This document shows, piece by piece, positions 43,914 to 52,055 of a stretch of DNA of 64,000 nt (positions are counted from its first letter, which is position 1; the number at the start of each line of letters is the position of its first letter). Both the position numbers and the translations under genes were made by a program. The DNA lies in assembly GCF_016899955.1 (NCBI RefSeq), contig NZ_JACJJL010000013.1:1-64000 (forward strand), written 5' to 3'. Origin of the DNA: Marseilla massiliensis. Lineage in GTDB: Bacteria; Bacteroidota; Bacteroidia; Bacteroidales; Bacteroidaceae. The notes beneath the pieces are model-generated. The model was not told the DNA's origin and did no database searches. It saw only the letters and a program-made list of their open reading frames with translations.

Positions 43914-45224
43914 ATGGATAGAATAAAGACAAGATTGGCCATCATGAATTTCCTCGAGTTTGCAGTGTGGGGCGCCTACCTTACCTGCATGGGTAATTAT
44001 CTTGGCCGGGCAGGCATGGGAGCCGAGATTTCGTGGTTCTATGCCATTCAGGGAATCGTGTCAATCTTCATGCCTACGATAATGGGCATCGTGGCCGACA
44101 AATACATTCAGCCTCAGCGTCTGCTTGGGCTGTGCCATTTGTTTGCCGGTGTGAGCATGATAGCCCTGTTTTTCATCGGGCGAAACGACGTCATGCCCGA
44201 CAAGGCCACGTTCATAGCAGTCTATTCATTGAGCGTTGCTTTCTATATGCCCACCTTGGCATTGTCGAACACAACGGCTTTCAGCATACTGAAGTCGCAC
44301 GGCCTGGATACGGTCAAGGACTTCCCGCCAATCAGAGTCTTGGGTACAGTCGGCTTCATTGTCGTTATGTGGTTTGTGAATTGCGCAGCCATTGATGCCA
44401 ACGGATTCCATTTCACCCTCGACGAGAATCCCGGCAAGTTCCAGTACACATATATGCAGTTTCTCGTATCCGGCTTGCTGAGCGTTGTCTTGTTCCTTTA
44501 TTGCATGACATTGCCGCAATGCCCCATAGAGAAAAAGCCATCGCGCTCGGTGGCCGAGATGCTCGGCATCGACGCGTTCCGCCTGTTCAAGGACAGGCGC
44601 ATGGCCCTTTTCTTCATCTTCTCAATGCTCTTGGGCATGTCATTGCAGATAACCAACGGCTATGCGACACCATTCATAACCAGTTTCAAGGGCATACCGG
44701 AGATGGCCGGCACCTTTGGCGCCAACAATGCCACCATGCTCGTTTCGCTTTCTCAGGTTGCCGAGGCGTTGGGCATACTGCTCATACCGTTTTTCCTTAA
44801 GCGTTACGGCATAAAGATAGTCATGCTCATAGCCATGGTGGCATGGGTATTGCGTTTCGGCTTTTTCGGCCTTGGCGACCCGTCGTTCCCCGGCGTCATA
44901 CTGTTCATACTGTCCTGCCTCGTATATGGGGTGGCATTTGACTTCTTCAATGTGTCAGGCGGACTGTATGTCGACAGCGAATGCCCACCCGACATGAGGG
45001 CTTCGGGCCAGGGGTTGTTTATGCTTATGACCAACGGGCTGGGCGCTACCATCGGCACCCTGTCTGCCGGCGCCATAATAAACCGCTATTGTTCTTGGAC
45101 GCCCGACGGCTACCTGGTGGGCGACTGGCAGACATGCTGGTTCATCTTTGCCGGCTATGCCCTTGTGGTCTGCGTCATGTTCGCATTGGTGTTCCACCCC
45201 GAAAGCAATAAGACGGCCCGATGA
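43914..45224 (+). CDS. Nucleoside:proton symporter, MFS (NupG-like)
   Basis: A 436-residue inner-membrane transporter with about twelve helices. The opening TRLAIMNFLEFAVWGAYLTCMGNYL and the loop IVADKYIQPQRLLGLCHL are typical of the nucleoside:H+ symporter (NHS) branch of MFS; the late segment FFNVSGGLYVDSECPPDMRASGQGLFMLMTNG, split in two helices, is also characteristic. Uptake of nucleosides is expected. Start ATG at 43914 follows the small gene by 4 bases; the stop overlaps the next ATG by 4 bases (ATGA). Confidence 0.9.
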   Translation: MDRIKTRLAIMNFLEFAVWGAYLTCMGNYLGRAGMGAEISWFYAIQGIVSIFMPTIMGIVADKYIQPQRLLGLCHLFAGVSMIALFFIGRNDVMPDKATFIAVYSLSVAFYMPTLALSNTTAFSILKSHGLDTVKDFPPIRVLGTVGFIVVMWFVNCAAIDANGFHFTLDENPGKFQYTYMQFLVSGLLSVVLFLYCMTLPQCPIEKKPSRSVAEMLGIDAFRLFKDRRMALFFIFSMLLGMSLQITNGYATPFITSFKGIPEMAGTFGANNATMLVSLSQVAEALGILLIPFFLKRYGIKIVMLIAMVAWVLRFGFFGLGDPSFPGVILFILSCLVYGVAFDFFNVSGGLYVDSECPPDMRASGQGLFMLMTNGLGATIGTLSAGAIINRYCSWTPDGYLVGDWQTCWFIFAGYALVVCVMFALVFHPESNKTAR

Positions 45225-45784
45225 ACAAGGTGCGTTTGGTTTATTGCGGCATATCCGAGGTGGTTGGTGGCAAAGGCATGGCCGTGGTTCAGTTGGCCGA
45301 CGCAGGCAAGCACAGGGCCCTAAGCGTGGTTTGCGACGGCATGATGAAGTATCAGATAGGTTTGCGTCAAGCCTTGCCGGGTGTGTCTGAGCGCCTGTTG
45401 CCCGAAGTGCTTGTGTCGTTGTTACGCGACAATGTGGGCATGGGCAAGTTTGAGATTTGCGTTTACAACCTGGCAGACGGTGAGTACAAGACTGTGGTTC
45501 AGGACACCGAGACGCTGCGGGAATACCCGATACGGATAAGCGACGCCATACTGCTGTCGTTGGTTGGCGACATACCCATGATGATGGAGGAAAGTCTTTT
45601 CATCGTGCAGAGCATGCCCTATGCGGGCCATGCAGACAGGTTGGCCATACCGATAAACACTCTTGACACGAAAAAGTTGGCCATAGAGCTGCAGAAGGCC
45701 ATTTCGGAAGAAGACTACCGGTTGGCTTCGCAGATACAGGACGAGCTTAACCGCCGGAAAGAGACCGGCATTGACGTAGAGTGA
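45221..45784 (+). CDS. Bifunctional-nuclease-domain (DUF151) protein with UVR motif
   Basis: A 187-residue cytoplasmic protein. Residues ~1-130 form the BFN/DUF151 domain, whose plant and Thermotoga members have been linked to DNase/RNase activity; here the acidic pattern is only partly discernible (GDIPMMMEESLF). Residues ~150-185 (LDTKKLAIELQKAISEEDYRLASQIQDELNRRKE in part) are a UvrB/UvrC-type helical hairpin (UVR motif). This fusion is typical of Bacteroidetes. Biochemical role uncertain. Coupled to the transporter gene by an ATGA overlap, with rsmE 4 bases downstream. Confidence 0.82.
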   Translation: MNKVRLVYCGISEVVGGKGMAVVQLADAGKHRALSVVCDGMMKYQIGLRQALPGVSERLLPEVLVSLLRDNVGMGKFEICVYNLADGEYKTVVQDTETLREYPIRISDAILLSLVGDIPMMMEESLFIVQSMPYAGHADRLAIPINTLDTKKLAIELQKAISEEDYRLASQIQDELNRRKETGIDVE

Positions 45785-45788
45785 CAAT

Positions 45789-46511
45789 ATGAAAGAGACA
45801 AGATATTTTTATGTGCCCGACGCTGCCTCTGCCACCGAGTTGCCGGCTGACGAGGCATCCCACGCCGTGCGCGTTTTGCGCATGAAGCCCGGCGACGAAA
45901 TGGTGCTGATGGATGGGGTGGGCACTTTCTTCAAGGCAGAGGTGGCTGTGGCGTCGCCCCATCATTGTGTATACAGGGTGGTGGAAGAGATGCCTCAGCT
46001 CCCGCAATGGCATGGGCGTTACCACATAGCGATGGCCCCGACAAAGCTGATGGACCGCACCGAATGGATGCTGGAGAAGGTGACGGAGATTGGGGTCGAC
46101 GAGGTGTCGTTGCTAAACTGCGACAATTCGGAGCGCAGGGTGGCAAAGCCGGCCAGGCTCGAAAAGATTCTTGTGTCGGCCATGAAGCAGAGCCGCAAGG
46201 CATGGAAGCCGGTGTTGAACGACATGGCAGCGTTTCGCAAATTCGTTTCCGAGCCTCGTGGCGGCATGAAGTTCATAGCCCACTGCTACGAGGAGATACC
46301 GCGCACTTACTTGTACGACGAGCTTTGCGGTCGCGATGTGTCGGAAGCTGTGACCGTGCTCATAGGGCCCGAGGGCGATTTCACTCCCGACGAGGTGCGC
46401 ATGGCTGTCGATGCGGGATATGTGCCGGTGCATCTCGGACAGAGCCGTCTGCGCACAGAGACAGCCGCCATGGTGGCCGTGATGATGATGCATCTTTCTG
46501 CGGGCGAATGA
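45789..46511 (+). CDS. rsmE: 16S rRNA (uracil-1498-N3) methyltransferase
   Basis: A 240-residue SPOUT methyltransferase. The N-terminal PUA-like domain (EASHAVRVLRMKPGDEMVLMDG) is followed by the knotted catalytic domain with AdoMet motifs LIGPEGDFTPDEV and LGQSRLRTETAAM at the end. It methylates U1498 in 16S rRNA of assembled 30S subunits. Last gene of the ileS operon before array E; ribosomal modification fits the housekeeping nature of the operon. Confidence 0.95.
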   Translation: MKETRYFYVPDAASATELPADEASHAVRVLRMKPGDEMVLMDGVGTFFKAEVAVASPHHCVYRVVEEMPQLPQWHGRYHIAMAPTKLMDRTEWMLEKVTEIGVDEVSLLNCDNSERRVAKPARLEKILVSAMKQSRKAWKPVLNDMAAFRKFVSEPRGGMKFIAHCYEEIPRTYLYDELCGRDVSEAVTVLIGPEGDFTPDEVRMAVDAGYVPVHLGQSRLRTETAAMVAVMMMHLSAGE

Positions 46512-46580
46512 GCGTTGCCGTTGAACAGCGTTGCCGCGGTACGTTTTCGATGCAGGCAGAGTGGCCCACAGCAGCCATAC

Positions 46581-46668
46581 AAGCCGTTTGGGCCGGCAAT
46601 ACGGGCTGTTTGGCACTCCGATTCGGCCCATATTGAGACACGAAACGGGCCGTTTTGCAAGCTGTTGT
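46581..46668 (+). repeat. 22-bp repeat array E (four units)
   Basis: Cores at 46581 (AAGCCGTTT), 46603 (GGGCTGTTT), 46625 (GGCCCATAT) and 46647 (GGGCCGTTT), 22 bases apart; the junction 46643-46655 is AAACGG-G-CCGTTT. It lies in the 216-base gap between rsmE and the DUF3256 gene. Confidence 0.78.
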
Positions 46669-46727
46669 AAATCAGCATGATGCGCCATCGGCCCGACAAC
46701 ATTAATTGAAAATTAAGACATTTAGGT

Positions 46728-47363
46728 ATGAAATACATTTTGGTTCTTGTTGCCATTGTGCTCTCCACTTTCGATGCAGCGGCACAACGACAGGACATGA
46801 GAGACGTCTTTAAGCACATGCCCGATTCCGTTTTGGGATATTTGTCGGAGAACAATCGTCTTGACATGATAGACTTCATCGATTCCAAGATGCAGGCAAA
46901 AGTAGAGAATGGCCTTGGTGGCACGTCGAGGCTCGACACCATAACCACCGACTACCTGAGATTGACGCTCACTCCGGCATCCACGGTCGAGATGCGCCTT
47001 TTGCCTTGCGCTTCAGGCAATGGCGGGGCCGACAGCACATTGGTGTGCCTCGTAGCCACCTACGGCGACAGCATCAGGGAGAGCGTGGTCAGTTATTATA
47101 CCACCCGATGGAAAGCGGTGGATGGTTTGCCCGACCCGTTGCAATCAGATAAGGTAAATAATTGCTTATCATCAGATTCGCTCGTGTCGGATGGCTTTCC
47201 GGCCGTGTCGGCAAGTGTTTGCAAAGAGGCAGAATTGTCGCCCTCAAGCAACTCCATGACAATAAAAATGACCATCCCGGTGTTCCTCACAGACCGTAAG
47301 ATTGAGGTAAAACCACTTGATAAGTCAATAACGCTTAATTGGGATGGAACATCATTTAAATAG
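46728..47363 (+). CDS. DUF3256 exported protein
   Basis: A 211-residue protein with a signal peptide (about residues 1-20, ending DAAAQ). DUF3256 features: RDVFKHMPDSVLGYLSENNRLDMIDFIDSKM near the N-terminus (read in two helices), then beta-rich repeats ending in LDKSITLNWDGTSFK. Predicted periplasmic, function unknown. In Bacteroidales it often neighbours envelope or housekeeping genes. The gene ends 137 bases before the convergent SpoU methyltransferase gene; a candidate small RNA lies between. Confidence 0.85.
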   Translation: MKYILVLVAIVLSTFDAAAQRQDMRDVFKHMPDSVLGYLSENNRLDMIDFIDSKMQAKVENGLGGTSRLDTITTDYLRLTLTPASTVEMRLLPCASGNGGADSTLVCLVATYGDSIRESVVSYYTTRWKAVDGLPDPLQSDKVNNCLSSDSLVSDGFPAVSASVCKEAELSPSSNSMTIKMTIPVFLTDRKIEVKPLDKSITLNWDGTSFK

Positions 47364-47395
47364 TGTTAAGGCATGGGGAACCATTGAAGTAAACG

Positions 47396-47427
47396 TTTGT
47401 TTATGTTGAAAAAGATACTTATCTTTG
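47396..47427 (+). promoter_or_regulatory. Orphan consensus promoter
   Basis: TTTG (47396-47399), 20-base spacer, TATCTTTG (47420-47427). It lies between convergent genes and points at no protein gene, only at a short segment ending in a terminator. Confidence 0.75.
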
Positions 47428-47432
47428 CAATG

Positions 47433-47502
47433 TGTTTTTCATGGTATTAGATTATTAAGGTTATAGACGATTAGTTGTCGTGAGACAATTAATCGTTTTT
47501 TA
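47433..47502 (+). ncRNA. Candidate small RNA of about 70 nt
   Basis: It is bounded by a full consensus promoter and a strong intrinsic terminator and contains no open frame of use. The body includes GTGTTTTTCATGGTATTAG and TTATTAAGGTTATAG. I have an impression of having seen closely similar sequence in other Bacteroidales intergenic regions, possibly multicopy, but cannot verify it. The 3' end touches the stop codon of the convergent methyltransferase gene. Confidence 0.6.
47467..47502 (+). terminator. Intrinsic terminator of the candidate small RNA
   Basis: A 13-bp stem (47467-47479 / 47484-47496) with one G-U pair and a GTGA loop, followed by five further T. The T-run is only on the + strand side. 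Confidence 0.8.
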
Positions 47503-48249
47503 TTGCCTTCTCATGAACTCCGAACACGTTATGGCCGTTGCAATCGCAACGTTTAGGCTTTCTGCCGTGTCGGTTTTGCTGAAGTTGGGTATTAGCAGTT
47601 TTTCGCTGACACAGGTGCGTATGTCCTCGGAGATGCCGTTGCCTTCGTTCCCCATTACAATGAATCCATGCCTCCCGAGGCTTGCCTTGTATATGCTCTC
47701 GCCATCGAGCAGCGTGCCGTAGATGGGCACCCGGCCTGCATATTGCCTTAGCAGCGCGCCAAGGTCGGTGTAGATGATGTTCACCCGGGCCAGGCTTCCC
47801 ATGGTAGCCTGCACAACTTTGGGATTGTAGGCGTCGGCTGTGGTTTGGCTGCAAACGATGTCGTCGATGCCAAACCAGTCGGCCAGCCTGATGATGGTGC
47901 CAAGGTTTCCAGGGTCTTGCACCCCGTCGAGAGCCAGCGTCAGCTTGTTTTCCGGGTCGAGCGCCCCGGTTCCCTTTTCCTCCGGAATTGGGAATAGCCC
48001 GATGACCTGTTGCGGGTGTTGCAGGAAACTGACCTTCGAGAGTTCCTCTTCGCTTATCCTGACTATGTTTGCCCTTGTCTGCGCCACTGGGCATACCCAT
48101 TCGTCGGTGGCCAGTATCTTGTAGGGGGCAATCCGTTTCATCATGTCTCCCACGGCTTTGTGGCCTTCGGCAACAAACATGTTGTGGCGTTTGCGGTATT
48201 TCTTTTGTTCGAGCGAGCGTATGAGCTTAACCAAGTTCTTTTCCAACAT
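47500..48249 (-). CDS. TrmH/SpoU-family RNA methyltransferase
   Basis: A 249-residue SPOUT enzyme that 2'-O-methylates rRNA or tRNA ribose. An N-terminal substrate-binding domain (RSLEQKKYRKRHNMFVAEGHKAVGDM, across two helices) precedes the three SpoU motifs: DPGNLGTIIRLADWFG (motif 1), VMGNEGNGISEDI (motif 2) and IPNFSKTDTAESLNVAIATAI (motif 3). Target nucleotide not inferable. Divergent from the TamL-like gene, with both promoters inside the 86-base intergenic region. Confidence 0.92.
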   Translation of the reverse strand: MLEKNLVKLIRSLEQKKYRKRHNMFVAEGHKAVGDMMKRIAPYKILATDEWVCPVAQTRANIVRISEEELSKVSFLQHPQQVIGLFPIPEEKGTGALDPENKLTLALDGVQDPGNLGTIIRLADWFGIDDIVCSQTTADAYNPKVVQATMGSLARVNIIYTDLGALLRQYAGRVPIYGTLLDGESIYKASLGRHGFIVMGNEGNGISEDIRTCVSEKLLIPNFSKTDTAESLNVAIATAITCSEFMRRQ

Positions 48250-48287
48250 AATTGTCAGCTTTACAAAAAATAAACAAATAATTTCAG

Positions 48288-48315
48288 CAAAGTTACGATA
48301 AATGTTTTAACTTTG
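48288..48315. promoter_or_regulatory. Divergent promoters of the TrmH-like and TamL-like genes
   Basis: Minus-strand TAACTTTG (48288-48295; CAAAGTTA on +) and plus-strand TAACTTTG (48308-48315) lie 12 bases apart, so RNA polymerases for the two genes compete for overlapping DNA. The + start site is about 15 bases before the ATG at 48336. Confidence 0.6.
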
Positions 48316-48335
48316 CAACTCCAATCGTTTTTTTA

Positions 48336-50546
48336 ATGCGCTGTAAGGTACACATATATTATATTCTTCTGTTTGCCGCTCTATGCTCATGCTCAGAGAT
48401 AAAGTATGTCGCTGAAGGAAGTTATCTGCTTGACAAGGTTGAGGTAGAGGTCGACGGCAATCATGGCAGCATCGATATGGGCAAGATGAAGGCGCGAGTA
48501 AGGCAGAACGGAAACTCAAGATGGTTTTCCACTGTAAAGATACCTTTGGCTACATATTCGTTGTCCGGGCGCGACACCACAAAGTGGATAAACCGTGTGC
48601 TCAAGTCGATGGGCGAGCCGCCGGTCATTTTCGATTCGCTTCGCACGGCCCGTTCGGCTGCCGACCTAAAGGCGGAGCTCAACAACGAAGGCTACCTTGG
48701 CGCATCCGTTGAAGTGGCAACGAAGAAAAAACGCAAGAAGATAGACGTCACATACATATTGCACACCGGGCAGCCTTATAACATAAAGGACATCAAGTAT
48801 GTGGTCGAAGACCCCGTGGTGTCGCAATTGCTTTGTCTTGAAGACAGCGTTAACCAAGGCCTTAAGCCCGGCATGCAGTTTAGGGTCGAGAGCCTTGACA
48901 ACGAAAGGAAACGCATCACAGACATGCTTGTGGACAATGGCTTTTACAAGTTCAACAAGGATTACATCACTTATGAGGCTGATACAGTGGGCGGCGCCAA
49001 CTCGATAGACCTCACGCTGGTGCTGCATCCCTATAGGGGGACGGCCGGAACAGACTCTTTGCACCCTCGGTATAAGGTGCGCAGTGTGAACTTTTACAGT
49101 GGCAACGCAGACGGTGAGCGCATACGCCTGCGCCAGTCGGTGCTGGAAAACAATACCTTCATACGCACAGGAGAATATTACTCAGCGGCAGACTTGCAGA
49201 AGACTTACGGGCATTTCGGGCGACTGCAGGCCGTGAAGTATACAAACATTGGGTTTCGCGAGAATGCAGACAGCCTGTTGCTCGATTGCGACATTCAGGT
49301 GAGCACCAACAAGCCGAGCACCATAAGCTTTCAGCCCGAAGGAACCAACACGGCGGGTGACTTGGGCGCCGCGGCCTCTTTGACTTACCAGAACCGAAAT
49401 CTGTTCCGTGGCTCCGAGGTGTTGAGCGTTGAGTTGCGCGGGGCTTACGAAGCCATACGGGGCTTGGAGGGCTATGCCAACGAGAATTTCGAAGAGTATA
49501 GCGTTGAGACGCGCCTGCTGTTCCCGCGGTTCATAGCCCCCTTCCTGTCGGGAAACTTTACCCGCCGCACAACGGCCACGTCTGAAGTGTCATTCCTCTA
49601 CGACCTGCAAAACCGACCCGAATACCACCGCCGCGTCCTTTCCGTTGCGTGGCGGTACAAGTGGAGCGATGCCAACCACCACGACCGGTACCAGATTGAC
49701 CTCATTGATCTCAACTATGTCTTCATGCCTTGGATATCAGACACGTTCCGGCGCGACTACCTCGAGGATGAAAGCAACAGGAACGCGATACTTAGGTATA
49801 ACTATGAAGACCTGTTCATAATGCGCTTCGGGCTTGGGTATACATACAATAACGGGCTTTATGCCATTAAGGCTAACATTGAAAGCGCTGGCAATGTGCT
49901 GGGGCTGGGGGCAAAGGCATTCGGGTTTTCAAAGAACGAACAGGGCCAATACAAGTTGTTCAACATCGCTTACGCACAATATGTAAAGGGCGATTTCGAC
50001 TTCACTCGCAACATACGGTTTGACTACAACAACTCGTTGGTGTGGCATTTTGGCTTTGGCATAGCCTATCCTTACGGCAACAGCACCATCCTTCCGTTTG
50101 AGAAGCGCTACTTTTCGGGTGGCGCCAATAGCGTGAGGGGGTGGAGTGTGCGAAGCCTGGGGCCGGGCCGGTTTGTCGGGCGCGACGGTAACATCGACTT
50201 CATTAACCAGACCGGTGACATGAAGATAGACATAAACATGGAGTACAGGGCCCATCTGTTCTGGAAACTGAATGGGGCTTTGTTCATTGACGCAGGCAAT
50301 ATATGGACTTTGCGCAACTATGACGACCAGCCGGGAGGGCAATTCAAGATAGACGAGTTTTGGAAGCAGATAGCTGTAAGCTATGGCTTGGGGTTGCGAT
50401 TGAACTTTGATTACTTCATACTTCGCTTCGACTTTGGAATGAAAGCTATAAACCCAGCTTACGAGGGCAAGGACCATTATCCCATAGCCTATCCCAAGTT
50501 AAGCCGCGACCTCACCTTTCATTTCGCAGTGGGCCTGCCATTCTGA
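48336..50546 (+). CDS. tamL: BamA/TamA-family outer-membrane protein, TamL-like lipoprotein
   Basis: A 736-residue Omp85 protein. The signal ends in FAALCSC, a lipobox, which distinguishes the Bacteroidetes lipoprotein version TamL from BamA. POTRA-like repeats follow (YLLDKVEVEVDG; DVTYILHTGQPYNIKDIKYVVED; YKVRSVNFYSGNADGERI), then a 16-stranded barrel with the Omp85 signatures FSGGANSVRGWSVRSLGPG and YRAHLFWKLNGALFIDAGNIW, ending HFAVGLPF. Role: outer-membrane protein insertion or translocation together with an inner-membrane TamB-like partner, which is not in this window. The 3' end overlaps a convergent gene by 35 bases. Confidence 0.9.
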   Translation: MRCKVHIYYILLFAALCSCSEIKYVAEGSYLLDKVEVEVDGNHGSIDMGKMKARVRQNGNSRWFSTVKIPLATYSLSGRDTTKWINRVLKSMGEPPVIFDSLRTARSAADLKAELNNEGYLGASVEVATKKKRKKIDVTYILHTGQPYNIKDIKYVVEDPVVSQLLCLEDSVNQGLKPGMQFRVESLDNERKRITDMLVDNGFYKFNKDYITYEADTVGGANSIDLTLVLHPYRGTAGTDSLHPRYKVRSVNFYSGNADGERIRLRQSVLENNTFIRTGEYYSAADLQKTYGHFGRLQAVKYTNIGFRENADSLLLDCDIQVSTNKPSTISFQPEGTNTAGDLGAAASLTYQNRNLFRGSEVLSVELRGAYEAIRGLEGYANENFEEYSVETRLLFPRFIAPFLSGNFTRRTTATSEVSFLYDLQNRPEYHRRVLSVAWRYKWSDANHHDRYQIDLIDLNYVFMPWISDTFRRDYLEDESNRNAILRYNYEDLFIMRFGLGYTYNNGLYAIKANIESAGNVLGLGAKAFGFSKNEQGQYKLFNIAYAQYVKGDFDFTRNIRFDYNNSLVWHFGFGIAYPYGNSTILPFEKRYFSGGANSVRGWSVRSLGPGRFVGRDGNIDFINQTGDMKIDINMEYRAHLFWKLNGALFIDAGNIWTLRNYDDQPGGQFKIDEFWKQIAVSYGLGLRLNFDYFILRFDFGMKAINPAYEGKDHYPIAYPKLSRDLTFHFAVGLPF

Positions 50547-50976
50547 TGAGGCATTTGCCTTCTTTGCATATAAAGTCAAGCCTGTAGTGCGCCTCGTCGA
50601 CGGTGTGCCCGGGCTTTCCAATCGTATCGAGCACCAAGGCGTTGTTTACCTTTATAAGCGCAGTGCCGGTGGAGTCGCTATTGTTGAAGCTTATGTCGAC
50701 GATGCTTACCGTTGCGTCAGACTCTTTGGACCGCATAGCCTCAATGTCGCTTTCTTGTATGTTAGATGCCACATAGCTAATCCACTTCCGGCTGTCGTCA
50801 GTGCAGTAGCTTGCCGCTCCCTTAAGGTCAAAGTTGAAATATGCCTCGGAGAACCCAAGCACATCGTGTTCAATCATTTCCTTTTCGTCTCCCGAGATGC
50901 CGCTGCATGATAGCTGCAGCCCCGCAGCAATGGCCATCGCCACGACTGCCTTTGCCTTGTCAAAATATGAAGTCAT
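50512..50976 (-). CDS. DUF4878 lipoprotein
   Basis: A 154-residue lipoprotein (lipobox LQLSC, Cys about residue 24) with an NTF2-like DUF4878 domain: EMIEHDVLGFSEAYFNFDLKGAASYCTDDSRKWISY across three helices, followed by a beta-sheet (ATVSIVDISFNNSDSTGTALIKVNNALV). Function unknown; such proteins are small envelope lipoproteins. A minus-strand TATATTTG box ends only 5 bases from the start codon, so the mRNA may be leaderless. The 3' end overlaps tamL-like codons by 35 bases (convergent). Confidence 0.82.
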   Translation of the reverse strand: MTSYFDKAKAVVAMAIAAGLQLSCSGISGDEKEMIEHDVLGFSEAYFNFDLKGAASYCTDDSRKWISYVASNIQESDIEAMRSKESDATVSIVDISFNNSDSTGTALIKVNNALVLDTIGKPGHTVDEAHYRLDFICKEGKCLIRMAGPLRNER

Positions 50977-50980
50977 AGTG

Positions 50981-50988
50981 CAAATATA
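50981..50988 (-). promoter_or_regulatory. -7 box (TATATTTG, minus strand) for the DUF4878 gene
   Basis: The plus strand reads CAAATATA. The box ends 5 bases from the first base of the start codon (50976), placing transcription start at or next to the ATG. Confidence 0.5.
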
Positions 50989-51058
50989 CGCATTTTTTAT
51001 GGTTTATTTGATTGTAGGCGTCGAGAAAAACATCTTTAAGGGAAAGTTTGTAAATTAA

Positions 51059-51090
51059 TTTGGCCATTACAGCGTTTTTGATTAATTTTG
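51059..51090 (+). promoter_or_regulatory. Promoter of the metallo-hydrolase / helicase operon
   Basis: TTTG (51059-51062), 20-base spacer, TAATTTTG (51083-51090). The leader would be about 140 bases; no conserved RNA element was recognised in it. Confidence 0.6.
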
Positions 51091-51237
51091 CATTTGATAT
51101 GGCTGTGTCTCTGACTGTATGCTGTAAGCAATCGCACACTTGATTGTATGGCGATGGTTGCAAAGGCGTGAGGTGGGCAATACGGCGCAGTTTGTTTGAT
51201 GACACATTCATGATAATCTGTATTAAATTGATTGGAA

Positions 51238-52044
51238 ATGCTGAAATTCATATCCTTTGGTAGTGGTAGCAGTGGCAATTGCTATTATTTGTTTACCCCT
51301 ACCGATGGCTTGGTTATTGACGTCGGGCTCGGGCTTCGCACCCTGAAGAAACATTTCAGGGAATATGGGCTTAGTCTTGCAAACATACATAATATAATTG
51401 TGACACACGACCATGCCGACCACATAAAGTCTGTCGGTGCCATGAGCATCGACCTTAAGGTGCCGGTGTATGCCACAAAGAAAGTGCATGAGGGCATAGA
51501 GCGCAACTATTGCGTGCAGAAGAAAGTGCCTCGCGGCATGGTGCGTTGCCTGGAGAAAGGCCAGACGGTCAAGATAGGCGAGTTTGAGGTAACCCCTTTC
51601 GAGGTGCCCCACGACAGCTTGGACAACGTTGGCTACCGTATCGTTTATGGCGACACCGTGTTTTGCATCATAACAGATGCAGGGCGTGTCACAGAAGAGA
51701 TGAAAACCCAGATTGGCGATGCCAACTATATTGTGATGGAAGCCAATTATGACGACGACATGCTAATGGGTGGGCCATACCCTCAGTACTTGAAGCACAG
51801 GATATCGAGCGGCACCGGCCATCTGAGCAATGGCAACTGCGCATGTGCCCTTGCTGAAAATGCCACCGAGAAGTTGCGCGCCGTATGGCTTTGCCATCTG
51901 AGTGAGGAAAACAACCACCCGGAGCTGGCGCGGAAGACTGTGGAGACAGCTTTGAAGAACAGCCCGTGCAATGCGGCAGCCGAGGCCGAACTCGTGGTGC
52001 TGAAGCGAAAGACACCGACCGGGATTTACGAACTTGAACTGTAA
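51238..52044 (+). CDS. Metallo-beta-lactamase-fold hydrolase (YycJ/WalJ-like)
   Basis: A 268-residue MBL-fold protein. The metal-binding motif THDHADH is at residues 56-62; further ligands are in PHDSLDNVGY and ITDAGRVTEEM, and the start KFISFGSGSSGNCYYLF is typical of YycJ-like proteins, some of which are 5'-3' exonucleases or act in cell-wall/DNA maintenance. The ATG at 51238 is preferred to a TTG two codons upstream. The helicase gene begins 11 bases later, so the two are probably co-transcribed. Confidence 0.88.
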   Translation: MLKFISFGSGSSGNCYYLFTPTDGLVIDVGLGLRTLKKHFREYGLSLANIHNIIVTHDHADHIKSVGAMSIDLKVPVYATKKVHEGIERNYCVQKKVPRGMVRCLEKGQTVKIGEFEVTPFEVPHDSLDNVGYRIVYGDTVFCIITDAGRVTEEMKTQIGDANYIVMEANYDDDMLMGGPYPQYLKHRISSGTGHLSNGNCACALAENATEKLRAVWLCHLSEENNHPELARKTVETALKNSPCNAAAEAELVVLKRKTPTGIYELEL

Positions 52045-52055
52045 AAGCATAGAAT

